This document shows, in pieces, positions 19,421 to 28,675 of a DNA stretch of 64,000 nucleotides. Each line of letters starts with the position of its first letter. The first letter of the stretch is position 1. Both the position numbers and the translations under genes were made by a program. This stretch comes from Alteromonas lipotrueiana (GTDB taxonomy: Bacteria > Pseudomonadota > Gammaproteobacteria > Enterobacterales > Alteromonadaceae), in NCBI RefSeq assembly GCF_019249245.1, contig NZ_JAESDK010000001.1, positions 327,246 to 391,245 on the forward strand. The letters are read 5' to 3'. Under the pieces are notes generated by a model that had not been told where the DNA came from, searched no databases, and saw nothing but the letters and a program-made list of their open reading frames with translations.

Positions 19421-20566
19421 ATGCTACGCATTTGTTTGTTGATTGTGTTGTTGTTCGGGTGGCTCAACGCCGCCAGCGCTATTACGGTAGGGGCTGAACA
19501 GCCTGATAAATACCTGCCCTTGCTAGAGGGTCAGCGTGTGGGGCTGGTGGTTAACCACACCTCGGTGGTGGAGACCACGCATTTGGTCGACTTTTTACTG
19601 TCAAAAAAGGTTAATGTGACCCAGGTAATGGCGCCGGAACACGGGTTTCGGGGTAATCTGGGCGCGGGCGAAAAGGTACGCGATGGTACCGATCCTAAAA
19701 CAGGCTTACCGCTGTTGTCGTTATATGGTTCGGTGAAAAAGCCAACTGCGGCTATGCTTGAAAATATCGATGTTCTGATCTTCGATATTCAGGATGTAGG
19801 CGCCCGATTTTACACTTATATCAGCACATTACACTATGTACTGGAAGCCGCTGCACAGTATCAAAAGGCGGTGATAGTGCTGGACCGCCCCAATCCTAAT
19901 GGCGCATTTGTAGATGGCCCGGTTCGTAAAGAAGGATTTGTTTCGTTTGTGGGCGTCGACCCCCTGCCGGTTTTACATGGTATGAGTGTTGCTGAGCTTG
20001 CCCAAATGATGAAAGGCGAGCAATGGATAAAGCATGCCGACAAATTATCGTTGCATGTAGTGCCGGTGGCAGATTATCAGCGTGATATGCGCTATTCGCT
20101 GCCAATAGCGCCAAGCCCTAATTTGCCTAATGATATCGCCATAAGGCTGTATCCTTCGCTGGTGTTTTTTGAAGCCACCCGCGTGAGTGTGGGGCGTGGC
20201 ACTGATCTGCCCTTTCAGGTGGTGGGTCATAATACTGTACCGCTGGGCTCGCTTGCGCTAACTCCCGACTCACGACCGCAAGCGCCACATCCAAAACTGG
20301 AGAATGAACCAGGCTATTACCGAGATATGCGCCAAAGTACGATAAAAGGGCTTGATCTGAGCGTATTGATTGAAACTTACCAGGCTTTTGCCAAAGCCGG
20401 AGAGCCTTTTTTCGACCGGCCTGATTTTATGGACAAACTTGCAGGCACCGACACCCTGCGTAAAGCAATTGTCGCGGGTCATAGCGAAGCGCAGATACGT
20501 GCTGACTGGCAGGCTGAATTAGCCCGGTTCAGGCAACGGCGACGTCCTTACCTGCTGTACCGGTAA
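19421..20566 (+). CDS. namZ: Exo-beta-N-acetylmuramidase NamZ (DUF1343, GH171)
   Basis: DUF1343 protein of 381 residues matching NamZ of Bacillus subtilis, which releases terminal MurNAc from the non-reducing end of peptidoglycan fragments. A signal peptide (residues 1-20, ending NAASA) places it in the periplasm or outside. The conserved APEHGFRG (residues 71-78) contains the likely catalytic Glu at 73; IFDIQDVGARFYTY and VLDRPNPNG are further family signatures. It starts 9 bp after murQ with an AAGG site, so the two are surely in one operon. The enzymatic call relies on family knowledge. Confidence 0.9.
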   Translation: MLRICLLIVLLFGWLNAASAITVGAEQPDKYLPLLEGQRVGLVVNHTSVVETTHLVDFLLSKKVNVTQVMAPEHGFRGNLGAGEKVRDGTDPKTGLPLLSLYGSVKKPTAAMLENIDVLIFDIQDVGARFYTYISTLHYVLEAAAQYQKAVIVLDRPNPNGAFVDGPVRKEGFVSFVGVDPLPVLHGMSVAELAQMMKGEQWIKHADKLSLHVVPVADYQRDMRYSLPIAPSPNLPNDIAIRLYPSLVFFEATRVSVGRGTDLPFQVVGHNTVPLGSLALTPDSRPQAPHPKLENEPGYYRDMRQSTIKGLDLSVLIETYQAFAKAGEPFFDRPDFMDKLAGTDTLRKAIVAGHSEAQIRADWQAELARFRQRRRPYLLYR

Positions 20567-20641
20567 CCATCCGCACAGTATTGTTCGCTTTGGTTGTACC
20601 TACACATATAATTATCCAACAATTTCTTAGGTGGCATCAGT

Positions 20642-23452
20642 ATGACAGAACCACAGACCAGCAACTGGCAGGGTTTTGTAACACAACTCGATGGTATATT
20701 ACCCGCTGCCAGACAAACCACTGACTTAGCGCGCCGGGTTGCTTATAGCACCGATGCCAGCTTTTATACGCTGATTCCAAAGCGGGTATTGTGGCCCGAC
20801 AATACCGAAGAAGTTCGGCGTATATTGCAATTGGCTAAACGCTGGCACATACCGGTTACCTTCAGAGCGGCCGGAACCAGCTTATCGGGTCAGGCCATCA
20901 GTGATTCGGTTTTGATTATGCTTAATCAAAACTGGCGACATGCCCAGGTGTTACGTGAAGGGCGTCAAATTCGGATGCAGCCTGGCCTTATCGGGGCGCA
21001 GGCAAATCGTATGCTGGCACCTTATGCGGCTAAAATTGGTCCCGACCCTGCTTCTATAAATACATGTAAAATAGGCGGCATCGCCGCTAACAATGCTTCG
21101 GGCATGTGTTGTGGGGTTAAACACAATACCTATCACACACTGGCTGACATGCATCTGATTCTTACTGATGGCACCGAGCTAAACACCCGCAGTTTGCAGT
21201 CTTGCAAAAAATTCAGCCACAAGCATAAAAAGCTATTAGCCGAACTTACCGGGTTGCGCGACGAAGTTCGCGAAAACCCGACGCTTCGTGCCCATATAGC
21301 GCACCAGTTCAGACTTAAAAATACCATGGGATATGGGCTCAACGCTCTGCTTGATTATGACGACCCGCTGGATATTTTGACGCATTTGATCATTGGCTCA
21401 GAAGGGACGCTTGGTTTTGTTGCCGAAATTACTTTACATACAATACCAGTAGCCCCGGCCCGGGCCAGTGGTCTGTTCATTTTTGAGAGTGCTCAGGCGG
21501 CGTGTGCGCACATACCTTATCTTAAAAAATACGGAGCCGAAGCCGTGGAGTTGATGGACAGCCGCGCATTGCAGCGGGTTTCCACTCAATTAAGTAACAT
21601 AGGTACTATTGCAATCAGCCCTTCCTGCGTGGCCTTACTGGTTGATATCAGCGGGACATCACAAGCCAGCCTTCAGGCAAATATCAATCAGTGCATGCAG
21701 ACAATTGATGCAGATATTCACAGTAAAAAGGTTCAGATTGGCTGTTCTTTTACGCAAACCCCAGAAACCATTGAACGCTTGTGGCAGATTCGCAAAGGAT
21801 TATTTCCGGCGGTAGGCGCGGTTCGCGAAAGCGGGACCACGGTTATTATTGAAGATATCGCGTTCGACCTTTCAAATTTAGCCATGGGTTTACACGCACT
21901 CAACCAGCTGTTTGACCGCTACAATTACACCGAAGCCATTGTTTTTGGACACGCACTTGACGGTAACCTGCATTTTGTTTTTACCCAGCGTTTTGATACC
22001 CCTGCTGAACGCCAGCGTTATGATGCGTTTATGCAAGATGTTGTCGAGCTGGTAGCCGATAAGTTTGATGGCACTTTGAAAGCCGAGCACGGAACAGGAC
22101 GAAATATGGCGCCGTTTTTAGTGCATCAGTGGGGAGCGCCGGCGGTAGCGATTATGCAGCGTATAAAACAATTGCTGGACCCTGAGAATATACTTAACCC
22201 AGGGGTTATTTTTAGCGATGATTCGAAATCGCACTTACAACACCTCAAAGCCTTACCCCCGGTCGACCCACTGATTGATAACTGCATTGAATGTGGTTTT
22301 TGTGAGCCGCAGTGTCCGTCTAAAGATCTTTCTGTTACCCCGCGCCAGCGCATTGCGCTGATGCGGCGTATGTCTTTGTTAACCGAAGAACAACAAAAAA
22401 CCATAAAACAACAGCAAACCTATCTGATAGACACCACCTGTGCTGCCACCAGCATGTGCGCGACCAGTTGTCCGGTAAATATTGATACAGGTGCATGGGT
22501 TAAAAAACGTCGTTCGCAGCAAAACCCTGATGCTGCGGCAATGATGGCCCGGCATTTAGCGGGCAGTCACAAACTGGCGCGTAGCTCGCTGACTCTGGCT
22601 CACTGGGCATCACGAGCCTTGCCGGTAAAACTATTACCTTCAGCGACTAAGCTAGTCCGGAATATTGCGCCTGGATTGCCCGAGTACTTTGAACACTTAC
22701 CTAAGGGTGCGGCGCCGGTAAAGCCCCAGTCTCGCCATTTTAAGCATAAAGTTATCTATTTGCCTTCATGCGCCAACCGGATTTTTGGCGCGCCTGAAAC
22801 GCAGCCTTCATTAACCGACACCGTGGTCCGTGTATTTAACAAAGCCGGCTATGAGGTGATTGTGCCTGAAGACTACAGTAAACAATGTTGTGGGCAACCG
22901 TGGCGAAGTAAGGGTAATGCTTTGGCGGCCGCACAGTATGAACATGGTTTAGCCGGATGGCTAGAGCAGCATAATCCCGGGGCCATGTGGCCGGTTATTA
23001 CCGATGCCAGCTCGTGCGCGCTGCAATGCAACATCAGTGGTAACTCGGTTATTCAGGAGCTTACTGCATTTGTAATGCATCATGTTATTGAGCGTTTAAC
23101 GATTTACCCAACCCGGCGACCCATAATGTTGCACACCACCTGCAGCAGTACTCAGCTAGATAGCGGCAAGCATTTAAGAGCGCTCGCCAAACAGTTGTGC
23201 AGCGAGGTGATTGAGCCTGAGGACATAAAATGTTGTGGTTTTGCAGGAGATAAAGGCCTGACCTGTCCACAGCTAAATGAAAGTGCATTAGCAACGCTAC
23301 CGAGCCAAATCCCCGCCACGGCCGTTGCAGGCTATAGCAATAACCGTAGCTGCGAATTGGGCCTTAGCAAGGCCGCCGGGCTTACCTACAGCCATATTGT
23401 TTATCTGTTAGATAAACAAAGTGAAAGCAATTATGCTTACCCGGAGTCGTGA
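20642..23452 (+). CDS. FAD/Fe-S D-lactate dehydrogenase (Dld-II type)
   Basis: A 936-residue flavoprotein with the architecture of Shewanella Dld-II and E. coli YdiJ. An FAD-binding type 4 domain comes first (TFRAAGTSLSGQAI, GGIAANNASGMCCG, GSEGTLGFVAEIT), then an FAD-oxidase C-terminal domain (FGHALDGNLHFVF, KAEHGTGRNMAPF). A 4Fe-4S region near residue 547 has CIECGFCEPQCPS and CAATSMCATSCP, and two CCG-type modules follow (CCGQPW near 749, CCGFAGDKG near 864). It would oxidise D-lactate and pass electrons to the respiratory chain at the membrane surface; no signal peptide is present. Placed 75 bp after namZ, it can consume the D-lactate that MurQ makes. YdiJ-like D-2-hydroxyglutarate oxidation is an alternative reaction. 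Confidence 0.85.
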   Translation: MTEPQTSNWQGFVTQLDGILPAARQTTDLARRVAYSTDASFYTLIPKRVLWPDNTEEVRRILQLAKRWHIPVTFRAAGTSLSGQAISDSVLIMLNQNWRHAQVLREGRQIRMQPGLIGAQANRMLAPYAAKIGPDPASINTCKIGGIAANNASGMCCGVKHNTYHTLADMHLILTDGTELNTRSLQSCKKFSHKHKKLLAELTGLRDEVRENPTLRAHIAHQFRLKNTMGYGLNALLDYDDPLDILTHLIIGSEGTLGFVAEITLHTIPVAPARASGLFIFESAQAACAHIPYLKKYGAEAVELMDSRALQRVSTQLSNIGTIAISPSCVALLVDISGTSQASLQANINQCMQTIDADIHSKKVQIGCSFTQTPETIERLWQIRKGLFPAVGAVRESGTTVIIEDIAFDLSNLAMGLHALNQLFDRYNYTEAIVFGHALDGNLHFVFTQRFDTPAERQRYDAFMQDVVELVADKFDGTLKAEHGTGRNMAPFLVHQWGAPAVAIMQRIKQLLDPENILNPGVIFSDDSKSHLQHLKALPPVDPLIDNCIECGFCEPQCPSKDLSVTPRQRIALMRRMSLLTEEQQKTIKQQQTYLIDTTCAATSMCATSCPVNIDTGAWVKKRRSQQNPDAAAMMARHLAGSHKLARSSLTLAHWASRALPVKLLPSATKLVRNIAPGLPEYFEHLPKGAAPVKPQSRHFKHKVIYLPSCANRIFGAPETQPSLTDTVVRVFNKAGYEVIVPEDYSKQCCGQPWRSKGNALAAAQYEHGLAGWLEQHNPGAMWPVITDASSCALQCNISGNSVIQELTAFVMHHVIERLTIYPTRRPIMLHTTCSSTQLDSGKHLRALAKQLCSEVIEPEDIKCCGFAGDKGLTCPQLNESALATLPSQIPATAVAGYSNNRSCELGLSKAAGLTYSHIVYLLDKQSESNYAYPES

Positions 23453-23463
23453 AACCAGAATGC

Positions 23464-25299
23464 TTAACGCTGTGACGGCAGCTCAATGCTGACCGGGGAA
23501 ACGCCGCTAAATTCAAAGCGGGTAAACAGCCCTTTGGCCAGGGCATCAAAGACAGCGCCCTGTACATTTTCAGCGTTTAGCGTAGCAACATTGTATCCAA
23601 ATGTCGCCAGCATAATATCGCTTACTTCGGCAAAATCCTGTGCAATATAAGGGGCTCGTAATGGGGCAAATACGGTAATTACACCCTTACGACGAGCCTG
23701 TTGCATAGTTTCTTGCAACCATTGGTGGCGCTCAGACTGCCGACTTCGGTTGCCAACCGCCTGCGCAGTGTCCATGCCCCCGGTTTCTGCGGCAGTATGT
23801 ATCGGACTAATATCTGCCACTAGCAAAATATCGGTTTTTTCAGCAAGTGCTGACGCCTCTTTCTTTGGCACCTGCAACGAGTGACGGCACGTAAAGGTAT
23901 GCTCAATATTGGTGCGCTTAATCGCGGTTGCCATAGCCAGGCAGCGGGCGGTGTCAGGCATAATAGCTTCAATATGCTGGTTGGCGGCCAGCGGTAGCAA
24001 TGTTTTGCCTTGCAAAGGGGTCAAGGCAGCGGTGGCCAGCTGATTTTCAAGATGCTGGCTGTCTGGGTCGGGTAGTCTGTGGTTTGCTGTTTTTACCCGC
24101 TGGTCTAGCGAGCGCTTTATAAAACGATTAGCCTGGTATTGCTGTTTAACCTGCACAATATGTTGCGCCGAGGCTTGCATGGCTGTTCGGCTTAGTGCTT
24201 CGCTATCAAGCGCATCGACAACGTGGCGCTGAATACGCTCAAAATGCTGGAAGTCATCTGCATTTCTGACAGAGTATGGCATTAACGCTATGTCGGCACC
24301 CGCAGCGAAGGTTTGAACCAACGCCTGTTCAGGCGAAAAAAACTGGGCAATGCCGGCCATATCCATTGCGTCGGTGACAATAAGTCCCTGATACCCCAAC
24401 TTGTTACGCAGCAAACCGGTGAGAATTTTCTTTGATAAGGTGGCCGGGACGACCGTTTGTTTACCCGCTACTGTGGTTAGTAAAGTGTCATCCAGTGCAG
24501 GGTACTGAATGTGCGCGGTCATAATCATCTGCGCGGGTTCGTCGCTATTGATAAGCCTGATAAACGGTAACAAGTCAGCGTGCAGAATATCTTCAAGACT
24601 ATGGGTTACCCGGGGTAGTCCTGAATGACTATCGGTCTGCGTGTCGCCATGCCCGGGAAAATGCTTGATAGCACTAATGATGTTTCGCTGTTGCATAGCC
24701 TCTACAGCCGCGCGCCCCAGGATGGCAACCTTATTCGCATCTTCTCCATAACTTCGAACATTAATAACCGGATTCAGCGGGTTACTGTTAACATCAATTG
24801 AGGGGGCAAAATTAACATTAAAACCTAGCAAATTTAGTGCGTCCGCTAATTTGGCACTGACCTTTGCTGCAAATTGAGTTTGATGAGCGTCAAACGTAGC
24901 CCCCACAGCCATATTGCCCACAAACCGCGTAGCCATATGATCAGGCACCCTGGCGACACGGCCGCCCTCCTGATCTATCGCAATAAATAACGGCGGCAAA
25001 TTATGCTGCTGCATCAGTTGTTGCAGTTCATAATTAAGCGTCACCAGCTGGGTGGTCGACGCGATATTCTGCCCAAATAAAATAACACCACCAATTGCGT
25101 TAGAGACCAGCAATTCTTTGATGGGATCGCTCAGGTGTGTAACCGGGGTTCGACATTGAGCCGCCGGGGTGTTGTCGGCGCAAAAATACCGCAAATCAAG
25201 AATCATTTTCTGACCCAGAATAAAAGTATCCGAACCTGGTTTAGGGGCCGCCATCGCCATGGATGCCTGTAAAACTAAAAAGAATAATACAATACGCAT
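23464..25299 (-). CDS. nagZ: Exported GH3 beta-N-acetylglucosaminidase (two-domain NagZ type)
   Basis: Family 3 glycoside hydrolase of 611 residues that removes GlcNAc from peptidoglycan fragments. A signal peptide (residues 1-17, ending SMAMA) sends it out of the cytoplasm, unlike the short cytosolic NagZ of enterobacteria. Motifs: KHFPGHGDTQTDSH (212-225), whose Asp223/His225 pair is the NagZ acid/base dyad, and VTDAMDMAG with the nucleophile Asp310. A second domain of about 200 residues follows, as in Bacillus NagZ (YbbD). It converges on the D-lactate dehydrogenase gene with only 11 bp between the stops, and is divergent from the NhaC-family gene. Confidence 0.9.
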   Translation of the reverse strand: MRIVLFFLVLQASMAMAAPKPGSDTFILGQKMILDLRYFCADNTPAAQCRTPVTHLSDPIKELLVSNAIGGVILFGQNIASTTQLVTLNYELQQLMQQHNLPPLFIAIDQEGGRVARVPDHMATRFVGNMAVGATFDAHQTQFAAKVSAKLADALNLLGFNVNFAPSIDVNSNPLNPVINVRSYGEDANKVAILGRAAVEAMQQRNIISAIKHFPGHGDTQTDSHSGLPRVTHSLEDILHADLLPFIRLINSDEPAQMIMTAHIQYPALDDTLLTTVAGKQTVVPATLSKKILTGLLRNKLGYQGLIVTDAMDMAGIAQFFSPEQALVQTFAAGADIALMPYSVRNADDFQHFERIQRHVVDALDSEALSRTAMQASAQHIVQVKQQYQANRFIKRSLDQRVKTANHRLPDPDSQHLENQLATAALTPLQGKTLLPLAANQHIEAIMPDTARCLAMATAIKRTNIEHTFTCRHSLQVPKKEASALAEKTDILLVADISPIHTAAETGGMDTAQAVGNRSRQSERHQWLQETMQQARRKGVITVFAPLRAPYIAQDFAEVSDIMLATFGYNVATLNAENVQGAVFDALAKGLFTRFEFSGVSPVSIELPSQR

Positions 25300-25444
25300 A
25301 AGTGATAAGAGATTGATATTTGCCTAATTACAAAAATGCCTGTGCAATGTTACAGGCTACACAGTAGCTAAAGGCGTTAGGAAAACATTAACGATAGCCT
25401 GTTAGCAATAAAAATTATGTTCTGGAAAATAAACTTTGCGACGT

Positions 25445-25481
25445 GGTTATAGGTACACTATCTCACTTTGCACCTATAGCC
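25445..25481 (+). promoter_or_regulatory. Inverted repeat in the nagZ-nhaC spacer
   Basis: GGTTATAGGT (25445-25454) and ACCTATAGCC (25472-25481) form a 10-bp stem with one G-T pair and a 17-nt loop, about 110 bp upstream of the transporter start. No T-tract follows, so a leader hairpin or a spaced operator is more likely than a terminator. The rest of the 293-bp divergent spacer shows no gene. Confidence 0.35.
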
Positions 25482-25592
25482 AGCACAAAATTTACTTTTT
25501 CAGGCCGGGGCTCTGCCTTTCATTTATACCCGAAAATAAGCGCACTGTTTCAGTAACTTTTTATACCAACCGATGTATTTGTAGGAAAAAAT

Positions 25593-26969
25593 ATGGATTG
25601 GGTGTCAGTCATCCCCCCTCTCGTGGCCATCTTTGTCGTCTTTTGGAAAAAAGAAGTCATTATGGCGCTATTGATGGCGGTTTTATGCTCAGAAGCATTA
25701 ATTGCCTTCCAGGCAGCCGGGCAACACCTGGTGTTGGCGCCCATTAATTCGATAGAACGTGTCATAGACGTGGCGGCGAGTCCGGGGAATACCCGAATTC
25801 TGCTGTTTTCGGTATTAGTAGGTGCATTGCTGGCTTATATTCGCGATTCTGGCGGCGTTACCGCTACCGTGAACTGGTTGATTGGCAAAGGAGTGGCTAA
25901 GAGTCGGCGACAGGTGGGCGGGCTTACTATGTTCACCGGCATTGCGGTTTTTATTGAGTCTAATTTAAGCGTACTAACTGCCGGTATATTTGCCCGCGGA
26001 TTATTTGATAAATTCAATATGAGCCGAGCCCGGCTGGCTTATATTATCGACAGTACCAGCGCACCGGTATGCATTCTGATATTACTTAATGGCTGGGGGG
26101 CCTTTGTTCTGGGTATGCTTGATACCTACGAGCTTCCTCAATCGTCGGTAAGTATTTTATGGGGCTCGGTACCACTGAATTTTTATGCATTAATTACCCT
26201 GGCTATTGTGGTTTACACCATCGTAAAAGATAAGGTACACGGCCCAATGGCCAGAGAAGACGACCTGCAGGCACAGTCTGAAACACCTTTAGAAACCACC
26301 CCGGCCACCAAGGCCCGTTTTATGTTGATTCCGTTGTTTACAATGGTAAGCAGCATGGTGGGGTTTATGTTCTGGACCGGCAATGGGGTTCTGGCCGAGG
26401 GCAGCGGCAGTAAGTCAGTGCTTTACGCTACGGTATTGGCTACCGCAGTGGCCTACCTGCTGCTTATTTCGCACCGGCAGTTTACCCATCAGCAAGCGGT
26501 TAAAACAGGGTTTAAAGGCATGGGGGAATTATTGCCTCTGGTTACTATCGTATTGCTTTCACTCACCTTAGGCAGCAGCTTAAAGATCCTTGGTACCGGT
26601 GTATTTGTATCAGGCATTGTGGGCGAGTATTTACCGGTGGTACTTATTGTTCCGATGCTGTTTTTAGCCGGAGCAGTCATGTCGTTTACCACCGGCACCT
26701 CGTGGGGTACGTTTGCCATACTGATCCCTATTGGTGTGCCGCTTATAGAAACGTTGGGGTTGCCCCCCTCGTTAGTTATAGCTGCAATTTTGGGAGGTGG
26801 CATCTTTGGCGATCACTGTTCTCCCATTTCTGATACCTCCGCGGTATCCTCAATTGCGGCTGGGTGCGATTTACTGACCCATGTTCGCACACAGTTGCCT
26901 TACGCTTTGGTTGCCGGTTCGTTAACGCTGGTAGCCTATGTTATTGCCAGTATTGTTATGATTGGATAA
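25593..26969 (+). CDS. NhaC-family Na+-coupled antiporter/symporter
   Basis: A 458-residue polytopic protein with about 11 to 12 helices of the NhaC family (ion transporter superfamily). Typical features are FIESNLSVLTAG, IIDSTSAPVC, SFTTGTSWGTFAIL, and the C-terminal GGIFGDHCSPISDTS. Family members are Na+/H+ antiporters or carriers exchanging organic acids and amino acids with Na+/H+. AGGAA precedes the ATG. The lipoprotein ggt gene follows after 4 bp, so the two are an operon. Lying among murQ, namZ and nagZ, it may import a peptidoglycan-derived compound, but this is inference from position. Confidence 0.85.
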   Translation: MDWVSVIPPLVAIFVVFWKKEVIMALLMAVLCSEALIAFQAAGQHLVLAPINSIERVIDVAASPGNTRILLFSVLVGALLAYIRDSGGVTATVNWLIGKGVAKSRRQVGGLTMFTGIAVFIESNLSVLTAGIFARGLFDKFNMSRARLAYIIDSTSAPVCILILLNGWGAFVLGMLDTYELPQSSVSILWGSVPLNFYALITLAIVVYTIVKDKVHGPMAREDDLQAQSETPLETTPATKARFMLIPLFTMVSSMVGFMFWTGNGVLAEGSGSKSVLYATVLATAVAYLLLISHRQFTHQQAVKTGFKGMGELLPLVTIVLLSLTLGSSLKILGTGVFVSGIVGEYLPVVLIVPMLFLAGAVMSFTTGTSWGTFAILIPIGVPLIETLGLPPSLVIAAILGGGIFGDHCSPISDTSAVSSIAAGCDLLTHVRTQLPYALVAGSLTLVAYVIASIVMIG

Positions 26970-26973
26970 ATTT

Positions 26974-28665
26974 ATGCGTCACATTTTATGGATATTTTTG
27001 TTTGTTGCTGTAACCGGTTGCGCTTATCAGTCCGATATAGCCGCTGATACAGCCCCACAGCAAGCCGTAGCCGCACCAGACACCTTTAGTGCAAATGCGG
27101 CTATGGCGGTATTGCAAGAGGGGGGCAACGCTGTAGATGCTGCTATTGCAACACAGTTTGTGCTGGCCGTTACGCTGCCTGAGGCCGGCAACATCGGCGG
27201 CGGTGGTTTTATGACCCTGGTGCACGATGGTAAACCCGGTTTTCTGGATTTTCGTGAAATGGCCCCCGGTAAAGCCAGCCGTGATATGTATCTGGATGCT
27301 AACGGGAAGGTTAAACCCCATGATTCACTTTATGGGGTAAGAGCTTCAGGAGTGCCTGGTTCGGTAGCTGGCATGTGGGCGGCGCATCAAAAACATGGCA
27401 GCATGCCATGGTCACGGCTGCTTCAACCAGCGGTAAATTTGGCCGAACAAGGCTTCGTGGTACCTGAAAAACTCGCACGTAATATTGAGCGGTTTGTAAA
27501 AAAAGGCCAGGAAAAAGGACTAAGTAATAATTTTAGTCGCTATTTTTCAAAGGCTACAGCCGGGTCTACGTTTGTACAGCCTGAATTGGCCGCCACCTTA
27601 AAACGTATTCAGAATGAAGGAAAAGCGGGCTTTTATGAGGGCAAAACTGCCCGTCTACTGGCCGACTTCATGCAGCAGCATGATGGCTTGATTACCGAGG
27701 ACGATCTTAGCCGGTATCAGGCTATCTGGCGCGAACCCGTTCAGGTTAGCTGGCAAGGCTATACCCTGGTGACCGCCCCGGCGCCCAGTTCAGGCGGTAT
27801 TGCTGTGGCCCAATGGCTGGGCATGTTTGAACAGGCCCAGCAAGGCATGACTCCAGCCAGTCACAATAGCGTAGAGTATATCCATTTATTGTCAGAGATT
27901 GGTAAACGGGTATTTGCCGATCGTGCCAAATATCTGGGCGATCCTGATTTTATTGATGTACCCATGGCGCAACTGATTGACGATAAATACATTGCCCGTC
28001 GCGCCAGCCAGGTAAACCCTGCGGCGATTTCTGACAGTCAAAGTATAAAGCCAGGGCTGCATGAAAGTGAACAAACTACCCATTTTAGTATTGTTGATAA
28101 ATGGGGCAATGCGGTGGCCATAACGACCACGTTGAACTTAGGCTTTGGCAGCGGCATGGTGGTCTCTGGGGCCGGATTTTTACTAAACGATGAAATGGAT
28201 GATTTCAGTGCTAAAGCCGGGGTGCCTAATTTTTTTGGCGCGGTTGGTGGTAAAGCCAACGAAATACAGCCCTACAAGCGCATGCTGTCGTCAATGACCC
28301 CTACGGTAGTATTAACCCCCAACAAAGACGTAGCACTGGTTACCGGCTCACCGGGCGGTACCACTATAATTTCGTCAGTTACCCAGTCGGTATTAAACGC
28401 GCTGCATTTTGATATGAGTGCCGAACAGGCGGTAAACGCACCGCGTTTTCACCATCAGCTTTGGCCAGAAAACACGATCAGAATCCATTCGGGTATTGAT
28501 GAGGTTAAACAGCAGGAATTACAACGTTTAGGTTATACACTTAAGCAACAGAACTTTGGTGATTTGCAGCTGATTAAACGCACGCCAGAAGGGCTGGATG
28601 CTGCTTCTCAGCGAAGCGGCCGGGGCCTGAGTCTGGTTGAGGCCCCGGCCGCCTCTGACCAATAG
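26974..28665 (+). CDS. ggt: Gamma-glutamyltransferase, predicted lipoprotein
   Basis: Ntn-hydrolase that transfers or hydrolyses gamma-glutamyl groups from glutathione and related peptides. The N-terminus MRHILWIFLFVAVTGC is a lipoprotein signal with lipobox VTGC, so the enzyme is probably anchored in the periplasm. The autoprocessing and catalytic Thr is in EQTTHFSIVD near residue 368. Other signatures are GNIGGGGFM, LDFREMAPG, NDEMDDFS and TGSPGGTTI. The frame opens at a TTG (26962) overlapping the upstream gene, but the ATG at 26974 gives the clean lipoprotein signal. The length, 563 residues, is normal. It may also act on gamma-glutamyl bonds of wall peptides, which is speculation. Confidence 0.93.
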   Translation: MRHILWIFLFVAVTGCAYQSDIAADTAPQQAVAAPDTFSANAAMAVLQEGGNAVDAAIATQFVLAVTLPEAGNIGGGGFMTLVHDGKPGFLDFREMAPGKASRDMYLDANGKVKPHDSLYGVRASGVPGSVAGMWAAHQKHGSMPWSRLLQPAVNLAEQGFVVPEKLARNIERFVKKGQEKGLSNNFSRYFSKATAGSTFVQPELAATLKRIQNEGKAGFYEGKTARLLADFMQQHDGLITEDDLSRYQAIWREPVQVSWQGYTLVTAPAPSSGGIAVAQWLGMFEQAQQGMTPASHNSVEYIHLLSEIGKRVFADRAKYLGDPDFIDVPMAQLIDDKYIARRASQVNPAAISDSQSIKPGLHESEQTTHFSIVDKWGNAVAITTTLNLGFGSGMVVSGAGFLLNDEMDDFSAKAGVPNFFGAVGGKANEIQPYKRMLSSMTPTVVLTPNKDVALVTGSPGGTTIISSVTQSVLNALHFDMSAEQAVNAPRFHHQLWPENTIRIHSGIDEVKQQELQRLGYTLKQQNFGDLQLIKRTPEGLDAASQRSGRGLSLVEAPAASDQ

Positions 28666-28675
28666 TTTTGCCTGC

